NCBI GenBank assembly: GCA_902461565.1
Contig: CABPYL010000019.1
Span: 1 to 53,308, forward strand
Origin: an uncultured Porphyromonadaceae bacterium
GTDB taxonomy: Bacteria; Bacteroidota; Bacteroidia; Bacteroidales; Muribaculaceae
DNA: 53,308 nucleotides
Direction of reading: 5' to 3'
Positions 33,537-42,179 of this stretch are shown here, one piece after another (within the stretch, counting starts at the first letter, position 1; each line of letters begins with the position of its first letter). The translations under genes were made by a program, and so were the position numbers. A model generated the notes under the pieces. That model was given only the letters and a program-made list of their open reading frames with translations, did no database searches and was not told the DNA's origin.

Positions 33537-33890
33537 TTATTCTTCTGTCAGAGTGATTATACGAGGGTGTTCGTCGGGAATTTCAAGGCCGAGTTTCAGC
33601 GAGTCTACCATCTGCATCATTGTGGATTCGCGCGTAAGGGTCATGTATCGCGAGCGCTCTTTCTGCTTTTCGGTTTCCATAACGTTTATCTGGCGCTTGA
33701 GCGAGTCGATTTTGTTATCACTTACAAGACACTGGAAACGCATGGCTATCATTAGTACGCAGCCTATGATTACGAGGCTGGTTACAAAGAAATGTTTTTT
33801 GAAAAAACGGCTGCTCACGCCATCGCCCTGGATTATTATCCTGGAGACGTCAAAAACTTTTTTCAGTGCTGAGGAGATGCTGAACTTCAT
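33537..33890 (-). CDS. ftsL: FtsL-like cell division protein
   Basis: A 117-residue bitopic protein between rsmH and ftsI, the normal place of ftsL. The membrane segment is FFVTSLVIIGCVLMIAMRF (about 34-52), followed by a coiled-coil-like stretch (DNKIDSLKRQINVMETEKQKERSRYMTL) and a short C-terminal part. I prefer the start at MKFSIS, 4 bp after the rsmH stop; an ATG eight codons earlier would overlap rsmH by 20 bp. FtsL sequences diverge strongly, so the call rests on topology and position. Confidence 0.82.
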   Translation of the reverse strand: MKFSISSALKKVFDVSRIIIQGDGVSSRFFKKHFFVTSLVIIGCVLMIAMRFQCLVSDNKIDSLKRQINVMETEKQKERSRYMTLTRESTMMQMVDSLKLGLEIPDEHPRIITLTEE

Positions 33891-33894
33891 CGTG

Positions 33895-34806
33895 TCAAAT
33901 TTTTTCGGCAACACGCAGTTTTGCGCTGCGGCTGCGGGGATTGGCTTCTATTTCGGCGGCGTCGGGAACGACGGGCTTGTTTGACAGCGGTCTGAGGGGA
34001 GAACTGCTGTGGCCGAAAATATCTTTTTCTTCCTCGCCTTCGAGGTTGCCCGTGCGCATGAAATTCTTTACGAGGCGGTCTTCCAGCGAGTGGTAGGTAA
34101 GTATGGCAAGACGCCCCCCCGGCCGGAGAACCTCCACCGAACTTCTGAGGAGTTTTTCAAGTGCGTCCATCTCGTGATTCACCACAATGCGCAATGCCTG
34201 GAACAACTGTGCAAGCTCTTTTTTCTCGTGGGCGGGACTGATAACGGGTTTTACCACCTCTACAAGGCGTGCGGTGGTGTCGATGGGTGCTTTGCCGCGT
34301 TCTTCAATGATTCTGCGGGCGATGCGCCGGCTTTGTTTCAGTTCGCCGTATGCGAGCAGACAAGCGCTGAGCGTGCTTTCGTCTATGGCTGCGATAAGCT
34401 GTGCAGCTGTTGTCCCGGCAGAAGTGTTCATGCGCATGTCCAACGGCCCGTCGGCGCGGAAGCTGAAACCGCGGGCGGCATCGTCGAAGTGATGGAATGA
34501 AACACCAAGGTCGGCTAAAATTCCGTCTACGTTGCCAAGGATACCGTAGTAGTCGGCAAAGTTGCTGATATATTTGAAATTGGAATGTACGGTGGTAAGG
34601 CGCGTATCTTCGGGAGCACGCTCAATGGCCTCGATATCCTGATCGAATGAAAACAGCCGGCCGTTTTCACCGAGGCGTGCAAGTATGGCCCTGGTGTGGC
34701 CGGCGCCGCCAAGAGTGGCGTCGATGTATATGCCGTTCTTTCTGATATCGAGGTTGTCGATAGTAGGCCCCAGAAGGGCGGGTATGTGGTAAACTTCTTC
34801 TGCCAT
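33895..34806 (-). CDS. rsmH: 16S rRNA (cytosine-1402-N4)-methyltransferase RsmH
   Basis: SAM-dependent methyltransferase acting on the 16S decoding site. The 303-residue protein has HIPALLGPTIDNL, the SAM motif IDATLGGAGHTRAIL, DGILADLGVSFHHFDDAARGFS, and ILTYHSLEDRLVKNFM. It is the first gene of the dcw run. mraZ, which precedes it in most bacteria with a dcw cluster, is absent: the next gene upstream is hrpB. Confidence 0.97.
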   Translation of the reverse strand: MAEEVYHIPALLGPTIDNLDIRKNGIYIDATLGGAGHTRAILARLGENGRLFSFDQDIEAIERAPEDTRLTTVHSNFKYISNFADYYGILGNVDGILADLGVSFHHFDDAARGFSFRADGPLDMRMNTSAGTTAAQLIAAIDESTLSACLLAYGELKQSRRIARRIIEERGKAPIDTTARLVEVVKPVISPAHEKKELAQLFQALRIVVNHEMDALEKLLRSSVEVLRPGGRLAILTYHSLEDRLVKNFMRTGNLEGEEEKDIFGHSSSPLRPLSNKPVVPDAAEIEANPRSRSAKLRVAEKI

Positions 34807-34859
34807 AGCCGGTTACAAGAACATCCTGCGATATCGGAAGATACCGCGGTTTCCGGCTT

Positions 34860-34867
34860 CAAAATTA
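34860..34867 (-). promoter_or_regulatory. Promoter -7 element at the head of the dcw cluster
   Basis: Minus-strand TAATTTTG matches TAnnTTTG and would start transcription about 47 nt before rsmH. No TTTG is seen at the -33 distance. No direct-repeat MraZ-box pattern is visible in 34807-34998. Confidence 0.5.
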
Positions 34868-34968
34868 CTGTTTTTTTGCGGAAATTTACATATTAAAACT
34901 CAAAATTATTCCCGCAATATTCAAAAAGTTATCAACACCCCTCCGGGATATGTTGAAAGGTGTACAGA

Positions 34969-34992
34969 CGGTGTTTACAATTGCAAACACCG
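34969..34992 (-). terminator. Hairpin after hrpB, before the dcw promoter
   Basis: A perfect 8-bp stem (34969-34976 with 34985-34992) around an 8-nt loop follows the hrpB stop by a few bases. No U-run follows on the minus strand, so it may be a weak terminator or an operator-like dyad. Confidence 0.4.
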
Positions 34993-34998
34993 GTGGTT

Positions 34999-37428
34999 TC
35001 ACACGCCTGCCAAAGGGTCGTCGGGCCAGCGGTGCTTCGGGTAGCGGCGGCGCAGTTCCTTGCGCACTTCAAAGTACGTTCCGGTCCAGAATCCATGCAG
35101 GTCCTGAGTTAGCTGTACGGGTTTGAATCCCGGTGAAAGCAGCTCCATCAGAACGGGACGGCTGCCGCCGTCGAGCATAGGGGTGTCTGTAAGTCCGAAG
35201 CAGTCCTGCAGCCTCGCGCTCACAACCGGCGCCGGACTGCCGTCGCGGTAATCGATGCGCACGCTACGGCCGCCGGGCAGTTTCACGTGTGTCGGGGCAA
35301 TGCGGTTCACCTCCTGCATAAGTTCGTATCCTACAATGCCTTCTATCACTTGGCAGAGGTCGATTTTGCGTAGTTCCTGTGTCGATGTCGCGCGGCTTAT
35401 GTACATAGGTAACCACTCCGAAGCTGAGGAAAGAAGAGCATCGGCCGACACATCAGGCAGAGTTAGTTCCGGATGCCATTCGGCAACAGTGGCTACGCGC
35501 TGCTGTAAGCGGGCGACGTCATCGCTGAAATCGAACATGCTCAGCCCTTCCTTGACGGCAGCGCGGCATATCGCGGCGGTGATTTCGTCGCGGTCGGGAT
35601 TGTCGATGGGCCGCGAATCTATCACGAGCACACCAAGGCGAAGTTCGTTGCGGGCCACTATCTTTTTCTCCCGGCTGTTCCACGATACGTTCTGATGCGG
35701 AACGGCCATTTTTAGGAGTGTGTCCCGGGTTACGGGCGATGCTAAGAAAATCCGCCGTCCCATTGATGCCACGGCAAGAAATTCACAACCGTAGAGGTTG
35801 TCGGCTTCGTTCAGACGTACTGTCTCGCCGCCTGGCAGGCGGTATGTGCCGTCTTTGCCGGACATGGCTATCCTTTCAGGGTAGGCCGAGGCTATCAGCA
35901 TGCCGGTGTCGGCAATGTCGGCCGTGGAATTATCTTCGGGGCAGCGCATAAGCCGACGGTATTGTTCGGCAACGCGCGAAATCCTTTTCCAGTCGGAGCC
36001 GTTCGAGCGACTTCGTTGCCGCCGCAGTATGGCTATGCGCGTATTAATGTCGGCATCGTTGTCGTCGTTCACCGGGTCCTTTTCCTCGAGCAACGCGGCA
36101 ATGTCGGCGGCGAGGGCGCGCATGTGGTTGTCGGTTGCCGAAACAAGCATATTCGCTATTCGCGGATGGCAGGGCAGTGCTGCCATGCGGCGTCCTTTGG
36201 GGGTGATGGCGCCGTCGGCACCGATAGCGCCGAGGAGGACGAGCAGGCGCCGTGCCTCGGCGATGTGTCCCGGCGGCGGAGGGGTTATCCACGGCAGTTC
36301 CGACGGTTCGCCGCCGCCCCATGCTGAGATATCAAGAACCATGCCGCACAGATCGGCGTCCATTATCTCGGGATTACGGTTTTCTTTCATCCTGTGTTCT
36401 GTGGCACGTGTCCACAGACGGTAGCAGACGCCGGCCTGGAGACGTCCCGCGCGTCCGGTGCGCTGGCGCGCCATGTCCATAGAAATACGCTCGGTTTCGA
36501 GTCGGCTCAGCCCGGTGGACGGGTTGTAGCGGACGGCCCTGCACAGGCCGGAATCCACAACGGTACGTATTCCGGCGATAGTAAGCGAGGTCTCTGCAAT
36601 TGGGGTGGCAAGCACAATCTTGCGAACTCCCTCGGGATTATATTCTAACGTGCGGTATTGTTCTGCTGCGGGCATCATGCCATATAGCGGCAGTATCACG
36701 CTGCCAGGGAGAGTGCCGTCGAGCATGGCGACGCATGAGGCAATCTCGCCTTGGCCGGGCAGGAATGCCAGAATGTTTCCCTGTTGTTCCCGATATGCTT
36801 TGCGGACGGCGGATGCCACGGCAGCGGCGCAGCCGGCGAGGTCGGAGTCCTCGCCGTGGATAATCTCTACGTCGAACATGTTTCCGTGAGCCTCTATCAA
36901 CGGAGCATCGAGGCGCTGACAAATGTCGGCGGCGTCAATGGTGGCCGACATAAGCACTAAGCGCAGGTCGGGACGAATAAGATTCTGAGTTTCGAGGGTA
37001 AGCGCCAACGACAGGTCGGCGGTGAGGCTGCGTTCGTGGAACTCGTCGAAAATTACCACTGCTATTCCTTCGAGGGTGGGGTCGTCTATCAGCATCCGTT
37101 CCATAACACCTTCGGTAACAACAAGAATACGCGTGTCGGCGCTTGCACACGATTCAAGGCGCATTCGGTAGCCGACGGTTTCGCCCGGTTTCTCGCCAAG
37201 CATGTGTGCCATTCGCATGGCAATCTGGCGAGCAGCGGCGCGTCGAGGCTCAAGCATTATAATCTTTCCTTCCGGAGGTCCCTCCAGGATTGTGAGCGGC
37301 AACAGCGTGGATTTGCCGGAACCCGGGGGAGCCGTCAGCACCAGACGGGGATTGCGGCGCAGTGATTCGTTCACCGCGCCGACAACGGCACCGACAGGCA
37401 GGCTGTTGATGTATTCGGCGTTGAGCAT
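34999..37428 (-). CDS. hrpB: ATP-dependent helicase HrpB
   Basis: An 809-residue DEAH-type helicase of the HrpB family; its cellular role is not well settled. Motif I is APPGSGKSTLLPL, motif II IFDEFHERSL, motif III VLMSATIDA, and the C-terminal helicase half has ATPIAETSLTIAGIRTVVDSGL and RQRTGRAGRLQAGVCYRLW. The C-terminal HrpB domain includes MELLSPGFKPVQLTQDL and ends RRYPKHRWPDDPLAGV, which is typical. It begins 17 bp after the LD-carboxypeptidase gene and appears to end the run starting at rel. Confidence 0.95.
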   Translation of the reverse strand: MLNAEYINSLPVGAVVGAVNESLRRNPRLVLTAPPGSGKSTLLPLTILEGPPEGKIIMLEPRRAAARQIAMRMAHMLGEKPGETVGYRMRLESCASADTRILVVTEGVMERMLIDDPTLEGIAVVIFDEFHERSLTADLSLALTLETQNLIRPDLRLVLMSATIDAADICQRLDAPLIEAHGNMFDVEIIHGEDSDLAGCAAAVASAVRKAYREQQGNILAFLPGQGEIASCVAMLDGTLPGSVILPLYGMMPAAEQYRTLEYNPEGVRKIVLATPIAETSLTIAGIRTVVDSGLCRAVRYNPSTGLSRLETERISMDMARQRTGRAGRLQAGVCYRLWTRATEHRMKENRNPEIMDADLCGMVLDISAWGGGEPSELPWITPPPPGHIAEARRLLVLLGAIGADGAITPKGRRMAALPCHPRIANMLVSATDNHMRALAADIAALLEEKDPVNDDNDADINTRIAILRRQRSRSNGSDWKRISRVAEQYRRLMRCPEDNSTADIADTGMLIASAYPERIAMSGKDGTYRLPGGETVRLNEADNLYGCEFLAVASMGRRIFLASPVTRDTLLKMAVPHQNVSWNSREKKIVARNELRLGVLVIDSRPIDNPDRDEITAAICRAAVKEGLSMFDFSDDVARLQQRVATVAEWHPELTLPDVSADALLSSASEWLPMYISRATSTQELRKIDLCQVIEGIVGYELMQEVNRIAPTHVKLPGGRSVRIDYRDGSPAPVVSARLQDCFGLTDTPMLDGGSRPVLMELLSPGFKPVQLTQDLHGFWTGTYFEVRKELRRRYPKHRWPDDPLAGV

Positions 37429-37445
37429 GAAGCCGGGAGACGGTG

Positions 37446-38381
37446 TCAGCGGTGGAAAATGATGCTGTTGCGGCCCGACGGGCTTACTTTCAGCGTTATT
37501 TTTGCCGACTCTATTAGTGGTATGTTGTGGTCAACATGGCCCACGGGAACATTGAATGCCACGGGGAAGTCATAGTCGCGGATTGCTGCATGAATCATGC
37601 TTTCCATATCTGTATGGTCGTCGCTGGGCTTGTAGTCGGTGAACTGTCCTATGATAAGGCCTTTTATTTTGTCGAATACCTTGCTCAGACGCAGCTGGTA
37701 CAGGATACGTTCAATTTTGTAGATGGGTTCGGATACGTCCTCGAGGAAAAGTATCGTATTGCCCTCCAGCATATCGTAAGGAGTGTTGATAAGCTCTGCA
37801 AGAACGGCCAGGTTGCCGCCTCGCAATATGCCGGTGGCAATTCCTTGGCGGTCGTAGTCGTGGCTGTCGAAAACGTGTGCGGGGCGCTCGCCACGTAGTA
37901 TGCCGAACAGTGCTGCGTTGTCGGGGTCGTCGGCTCCGCGCCCTATAGCCGCGCACATTCCGGAATGCACGCTGGCGATGCCTTTGCTGCTCATAAGGGC
38001 ATGCAGAGCCGAAATATCGGAAAAGCCGATAACCCATTTGGGGTCGTCTTCGATCGGCAGCTGTGCGAGACGGTCCATTATATGCACCACGCCGTATCCG
38101 CCACGTGAGCATAGAATGGCACGGACTTCCGGGTCGGCGAAGGCTGCCTTGAGGTCGGCGAAACGTTCGTCGGGAGTGCCCGAGAAGCTGCCGAAAGTAC
38201 CTAAGGCATGTGGCATCACCACTACTTTCCATCCTTGGCCGCGAAGTACTTCAACGGCTTTTTCAACAACTTCGGGTTTGATTTTGCCTGCGGGCGAGCA
38301 GATGGCTATCTTGTCGCCTCGGCGCAGCGGGGCCGGATATATTATGGAGTTCTTTTTCATTACGGATAGTGTTGCGGTCAT
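37446..38381 (-). CDS. LD-carboxypeptidase, peptidase family S66
   Basis: Family S66 enzymes remove the terminal D-Ala from muropeptide tetrapeptides in the cytoplasm during wall recycling. The 311-residue protein has the nucleophile block LCSRGGYGVVHI, the glutamate in FLEDVSEPIYKIER, and the histidine in VPVGHVDHNIPL. No signal peptide is seen. The ATG overlaps the stop of the SpoU-family gene as ATGA, which supports this start. A second ATG lies seven codons in. Confidence 0.93.
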   Translation of the reverse strand: MTATLSVMKKNSIIYPAPLRRGDKIAICSPAGKIKPEVVEKAVEVLRGQGWKVVVMPHALGTFGSFSGTPDERFADLKAAFADPEVRAILCSRGGYGVVHIMDRLAQLPIEDDPKWVIGFSDISALHALMSSKGIASVHSGMCAAIGRGADDPDNAALFGILRGERPAHVFDSHDYDRQGIATGILRGGNLAVLAELINTPYDMLEGNTILFLEDVSEPIYKIERILYQLRLSKVFDKIKGLIIGQFTDYKPSDDHTDMESMIHAAIRDYDFPVAFNVPVGHVDHNIPLIESAKITLKVSPSGRNSIIFHR

Positions 38382-39034
38382 ACTTTACCGACGATGTCGG
38401 AGTGTCTGTAGAATTCCCAGAGCGTTACAGCAGTGGCGACGGAAACGTTAAGCGAGTGCTTGGTGCCGCTCATGGGGATTTCTATGTAGCCGTCGCACAT
38501 GTCCACAATCGCAGAATCAACGCCGTCGACTTCATTGCCTACCACGAGGGCATATTTCTGACCGTGTGCGGGGATAAAATTCTGTAGCGGCACGCTGTCG
38601 AAGACCTGCTCGAGGCACAGCACCTTGTAGCCTTCGGCGTGAAGCCTGTCTACAGCCTCGCGGGTTGTGGGGAAATACGACCAGTCCATGCTTTCCTCGG
38701 CTCCAAGCGCTGTTTTGTGGATCTGCGGTGAGGGCGGGGTAGCGGTGATGCCGCAAAGCCACACCGCATTGCACGCAAAGCCGTCGCAGGTACGGAAGAT
38801 GGACCCAATGTTGTTGAGCGAACGGATATTGTCCAGCACAACCACAACGGGCATCTTTTTCTGGCGATGGAACTGCTCCACGTCGACGCGGTGCATGTCG
38901 GCCATGCTCTTTTTCGCGCGGGCGGCGTTCTGTGGTTGTTCGGCAAGTTCTATTGCCTCGCCGGGACTGACCTCGGAGCGGTCTGCCTCGACGAAACAGT
39001 TATTTTCGGAATCGTATTTCAGCACTTTGTCCAT
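38378..39034 (-). CDS. SpoU/TrmH-family RNA 2'-O-methyltransferase
   Basis: A 218-residue SPOUT methyltransferase. The three family motifs are visible: LNNIGSIFRTCDGF (motif 1), LVVGNEVDGVDSAIV (motif 2) and IPMSGTKHSLNVSVATAVTLWEF (motif 3, shown in full at about residues 186-208). The target RNA cannot be told from sequence. It follows porW by 8 bp and overlaps the S66 gene by 4 bp. Confidence 0.93.
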   Translation of the reverse strand: MDKVLKYDSENNCFVEADRSEVSPGEAIELAEQPQNAARAKKSMADMHRVDVEQFHRQKKMPVVVVLDNIRSLNNIGSIFRTCDGFACNAVWLCGITATPPSPQIHKTALGAEESMDWSYFPTTREAVDRLHAEGYKVLCLEQVFDSVPLQNFIPAHGQKYALVVGNEVDGVDSAIVDMCDGYIEIPMSGTKHSLNVSVATAVTLWEFYRHSDIVGKV

Positions 39035-39042
39035 ATCTCATA

Positions 39043-42000
39043 TTATTCATCGAGGAGCGGGTCGTCGCCTTCGGAACCCGGCAGTAGGGGTGCCGGAGCT
39101 GGCTTGGCCGGCACAGGAGCCGGTTTCGGAGCCGGTTTTTGTGCGGGGGCTGTCTGTGGAGCCGGGGCAGTTTGTGGCGCCTGTGCTTCCGGTGCGTCTG
39201 CCGGTGTTTCCCGGGTGCCTCCGGGAGTTTCCGGAACAGCAATAACCTCGCTATTGGTTTCGGGTGCTACCTCGGCATCTTCGGCAGCACGGTCGGCTTC
39301 CTCAAGGGTTTCGATGTCCTCTACAGGAATAAGGCCTTCCTGGGCGTCTACATAGTTCTGTTCTTCAAGATAACGGAAATATTCGTCGAAGGAGCGTCCC
39401 TGCTCGAGCATAATTTTCAGGTTGGCTTCGCTTATCACGACGGGACGTACGCCGGCGGGGAGTCTGAATTCGGGCGATGCGCCCATTACCCCGCGATAGT
39501 GGTTGAGTTCCTCCATGTTTTCGAAGCCGCGGACAATTATCATGCCGAGGCGTCCGAAATTCATCTGTTCGAGGTCGAAGTCCTTTACGACGAACGAGCG
39601 GAAGTTGTGGCGGGCGATTTCAAACAGGAGATCGTTGGACGAAACGCGGTCTGTGGCGAAAGTGAACACGAGGGTTTGTGGCGATTCGGGCACAAGCTCA
39701 AATGCTGCGGCCTCGTCAGGACCCGTTGCTGTGGAGTCGTTGGTAAGACGCATATCCCATATCATGCCGCGCATGTTCGATGCCGCAGTCTGCAGCTTGC
39801 GTCCCTGTGCCATGCCTTTAAGCCATGCCGAGGCAATCGGCGTGATGTCGGTGTCGGGGTAGCGTTCGAGCAACTCGCGCAGGGTGGCGTTGAACGATTC
39901 GGAATTGTGTTCGGTAACGTAGGCCAGCGCATGCAGGAACATGAACTTAGGCAGAATCTTGCTGAGCGGGTACTGTGTGTTCATAAGCTCGTAGGCTGCA
40001 TGGACATCTCCGTTGCGGTTGTCAAGATATGCTTCGTATGTCTTTTCGTAGAGGTCGTTCTGAAAATCGTCCATGCCTTTCAGTTTCTCGATATACTGCG
40101 GGTCCTGCAAAGCCACGCCATATTTGGATTCGGCGAAGTCGCTCAGGATAAGACGGCGGTATTTCTCGGCCTCGGCCTGCTTGCCCTGACGGATGAACAT
40201 CAGGTAGAGATTATAATATGTGTCCAGGCGGTAGACGTTGTCGGGATAATCGGTGAGCAGACGGTCGAATTCGCTGTACGCGGCATTCATGTCCTCGAGT
40301 TTGTCTTTCAGGATAACGCCCATGTTGTAGAGACCCTCCTGAATAACTTCGTGGGATGTCTGCTTTTCTTCGTCGGTCTGCGGAATCTGGGCAAGATAGT
40401 ATTCGGGATAGTGCGGATCGTTCTTGCGCTCCTGCGCCTGCTTTTCCTCGGGAGTCATTTCCACTTTGGTGGTGTCGGCGCCTGCGGATGTTTCTCCATC
40501 CTCTCCTGTGGCTGCGTCGCCGGACGGAGCATCGAAGTCGTCTGTGTTGAACGACGACTTGTTGCGGCGGCGCCAGTCGTCCTCAAGTTTTCGTGAGCCC
40601 CATCGTTTCTGGAACTCGGTCTTTCCGGCATTTTTTGTGGCTGTGTTGTAGAAGTACCATGAGTTGTCGGAATTTATGGTGAACGACTGGGTGTTGTCCT
40701 GCAGTTGATTGCCGTTGGCGGTTTTGTTTGCCTCGTATTCCTCGCGGCGTGCGGCTTCGGCTTCCTCTTTTTCTTTTTGTTTGTATTCCTTGATCAGTTT
40801 TTCTATAACGGCGTCGCGCTGTTCGGGAGTCATGGCGGCCAGACGTAGCAGGGAGTCCTGCAGATTCACGTTCTGCGAGTAAACGGCAAGCTCGTCGAGC
40901 ACGTCGGAGCGGCGTTTTATGTTTTCGTAATCCGGGAATGTCTTTGGCAGCTGCGGCAGGGCTTCGGAATAGTTCGGCTGCGCTTTCTCGTAGTTACCCA
41001 TATTGAAGTACAATCCGCCGAGACGCAGCTGGTTCATTGCCTTGTCGATGCCGTTGCGCGTGGATTTCTCGTTGGCGGTCTCGTAATTGGCGATGGCCGA
41101 CAGTGTGTCGCCGCGCGAAAGGTACAGGTTGCCGATAGCATAATAGATCTGGTCCTGATATTCCTTGTTGCGGTCGTAGCGGGTCATCCGTCGCAGGGCT
41201 TTTACCTCGGGTTCGATATTGGTGCCGGAGAAAACTTCGCTCTGCTTTATGCGGGCGTTGAATTTGGTGCGGTAGGTTGCAGAGGAGGCTCCTCCGGCGG
41301 CGGCGAAAGCCTTGTATGCTTCCGCGTTTTTGCCCAACCGCTGGTATACCTGCCCCAAGAGGAAATTCAGACGTGTTTTCTGTGCCCCCCTGGCGCCTTT
41401 GACTGCTTCGAGGAGGAACGGGAGCGCCTCGGCGTAGTTCTCGCCGTGGATATAAAAATCGGCGTATGCGAAGTTATAGAGGTTGCGCAGGCGGTTGTTG
41501 GTGAGCTCGTCGTGCTTGATGCGTGCCAGAATCATCTCGCCCTCGAACTGCCAGTCCATCGCGATGTAGCTGAGGGCCTGCATAATTTTGGCCTCCAGAA
41601 CTGTTTCCGGCAGCCAGCTGAAGTGGCGGCTTACATAGAAAAACGTGGAGGCTGCGCCGAGGAAATCGCCGTTGTAGAACTGGCCGCGCGCCATCATCAT
41701 CCATGCGTTGTGCAGGAAGGGGTTGTACTCCTCGCGTTTCATCCACTCCTTATACTTGGGATCGCGGCTCTTGCCGCTTTTCTTGGCCGGTTTTTTCTTT
41801 ATGGAACGGATCTGAATGGCTTTCTGCGCTTTCTCGATGGAACGGTTGAAGTCGCCCGACGGTTGCGGTACGCTTTCTTTGCCCTTGGCTTCGATGGGGT
41901 GCATGAAAACATTGCGCGAGTAGTCGTCCTCGTAGTTGCGCTCCATGTCGGCGAGGGTTTCCTTGTAGTGGGTATCGCCGTTATAATATATGTTATAGCG

Positions 42001-42138
42001 GGTGATGAACTCCTGGTACTTTCGTGTTGCGGCATTGTTCTTGTTTGGAGAACACGACACTACGGCCACGGCCACGACGACCGCGGCGAGTATCGCCAGT
42101 GCCTTGTACAGGCTGTTTCTTGCAGGAGTGTGATACAT
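39043..42138 (-). CDS. porW: T9SS lipoprotein of the PorW/SprE type, TPR-containing
   Basis: A 1031-residue lipoprotein. The signal sequence ends in VAVVSC, a lipobox. The N-terminal region with RKYQEFITRYNIYYNGDTHYKE, later IQIRSIKKKPAKK and DPKYKEWMKREEYNPFLHNAW, is characteristic of PorW/SprE, needed for type IX secretion and gliding in Bacteroidota. Multiple TPR-like repeats cover about 130-420 and 590-760. The C-terminus is acidic, then Pro/Ala-rich. The start is placed at ATG 42138; a GTG six codons earlier is possible. The T9SS-type cargo genes in this window fit a working system. Confidence 0.88.
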   Translation of the reverse strand: MYHTPARNSLYKALAILAAVVVAVAVVSCSPNKNNAATRKYQEFITRYNIYYNGDTHYKETLADMERNYEDDYSRNVFMHPIEAKGKESVPQPSGDFNRSIEKAQKAIQIRSIKKKPAKKSGKSRDPKYKEWMKREEYNPFLHNAWMMMARGQFYNGDFLGAASTFFYVSRHFSWLPETVLEAKIMQALSYIAMDWQFEGEMILARIKHDELTNNRLRNLYNFAYADFYIHGENYAEALPFLLEAVKGARGAQKTRLNFLLGQVYQRLGKNAEAYKAFAAAGGASSATYRTKFNARIKQSEVFSGTNIEPEVKALRRMTRYDRNKEYQDQIYYAIGNLYLSRGDTLSAIANYETANEKSTRNGIDKAMNQLRLGGLYFNMGNYEKAQPNYSEALPQLPKTFPDYENIKRRSDVLDELAVYSQNVNLQDSLLRLAAMTPEQRDAVIEKLIKEYKQKEKEEAEAARREEYEANKTANGNQLQDNTQSFTINSDNSWYFYNTATKNAGKTEFQKRWGSRKLEDDWRRRNKSSFNTDDFDAPSGDAATGEDGETSAGADTTKVEMTPEEKQAQERKNDPHYPEYYLAQIPQTDEEKQTSHEVIQEGLYNMGVILKDKLEDMNAAYSEFDRLLTDYPDNVYRLDTYYNLYLMFIRQGKQAEAEKYRRLILSDFAESKYGVALQDPQYIEKLKGMDDFQNDLYEKTYEAYLDNRNGDVHAAYELMNTQYPLSKILPKFMFLHALAYVTEHNSESFNATLRELLERYPDTDITPIASAWLKGMAQGRKLQTAASNMRGMIWDMRLTNDSTATGPDEAAAFELVPESPQTLVFTFATDRVSSNDLLFEIARHNFRSFVVKDFDLEQMNFGRLGMIIVRGFENMEELNHYRGVMGASPEFRLPAGVRPVVISEANLKIMLEQGRSFDEYFRYLEEQNYVDAQEGLIPVEDIETLEEADRAAEDAEVAPETNSEVIAVPETPGGTRETPADAPEAQAPQTAPAPQTAPAQKPAPKPAPVPAKPAPAPLLPGSEGDDPLLDE

Positions 42139-42179
42139 CCTTAATATAACGCGCACCCGCGCGTGTTATTGTGCCGCCG

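Noticed and set aside
39139..40596. 485-codon open frame antisense to porW
   Set aside because: Antisense to a well-supported gene, with no domain or start context.
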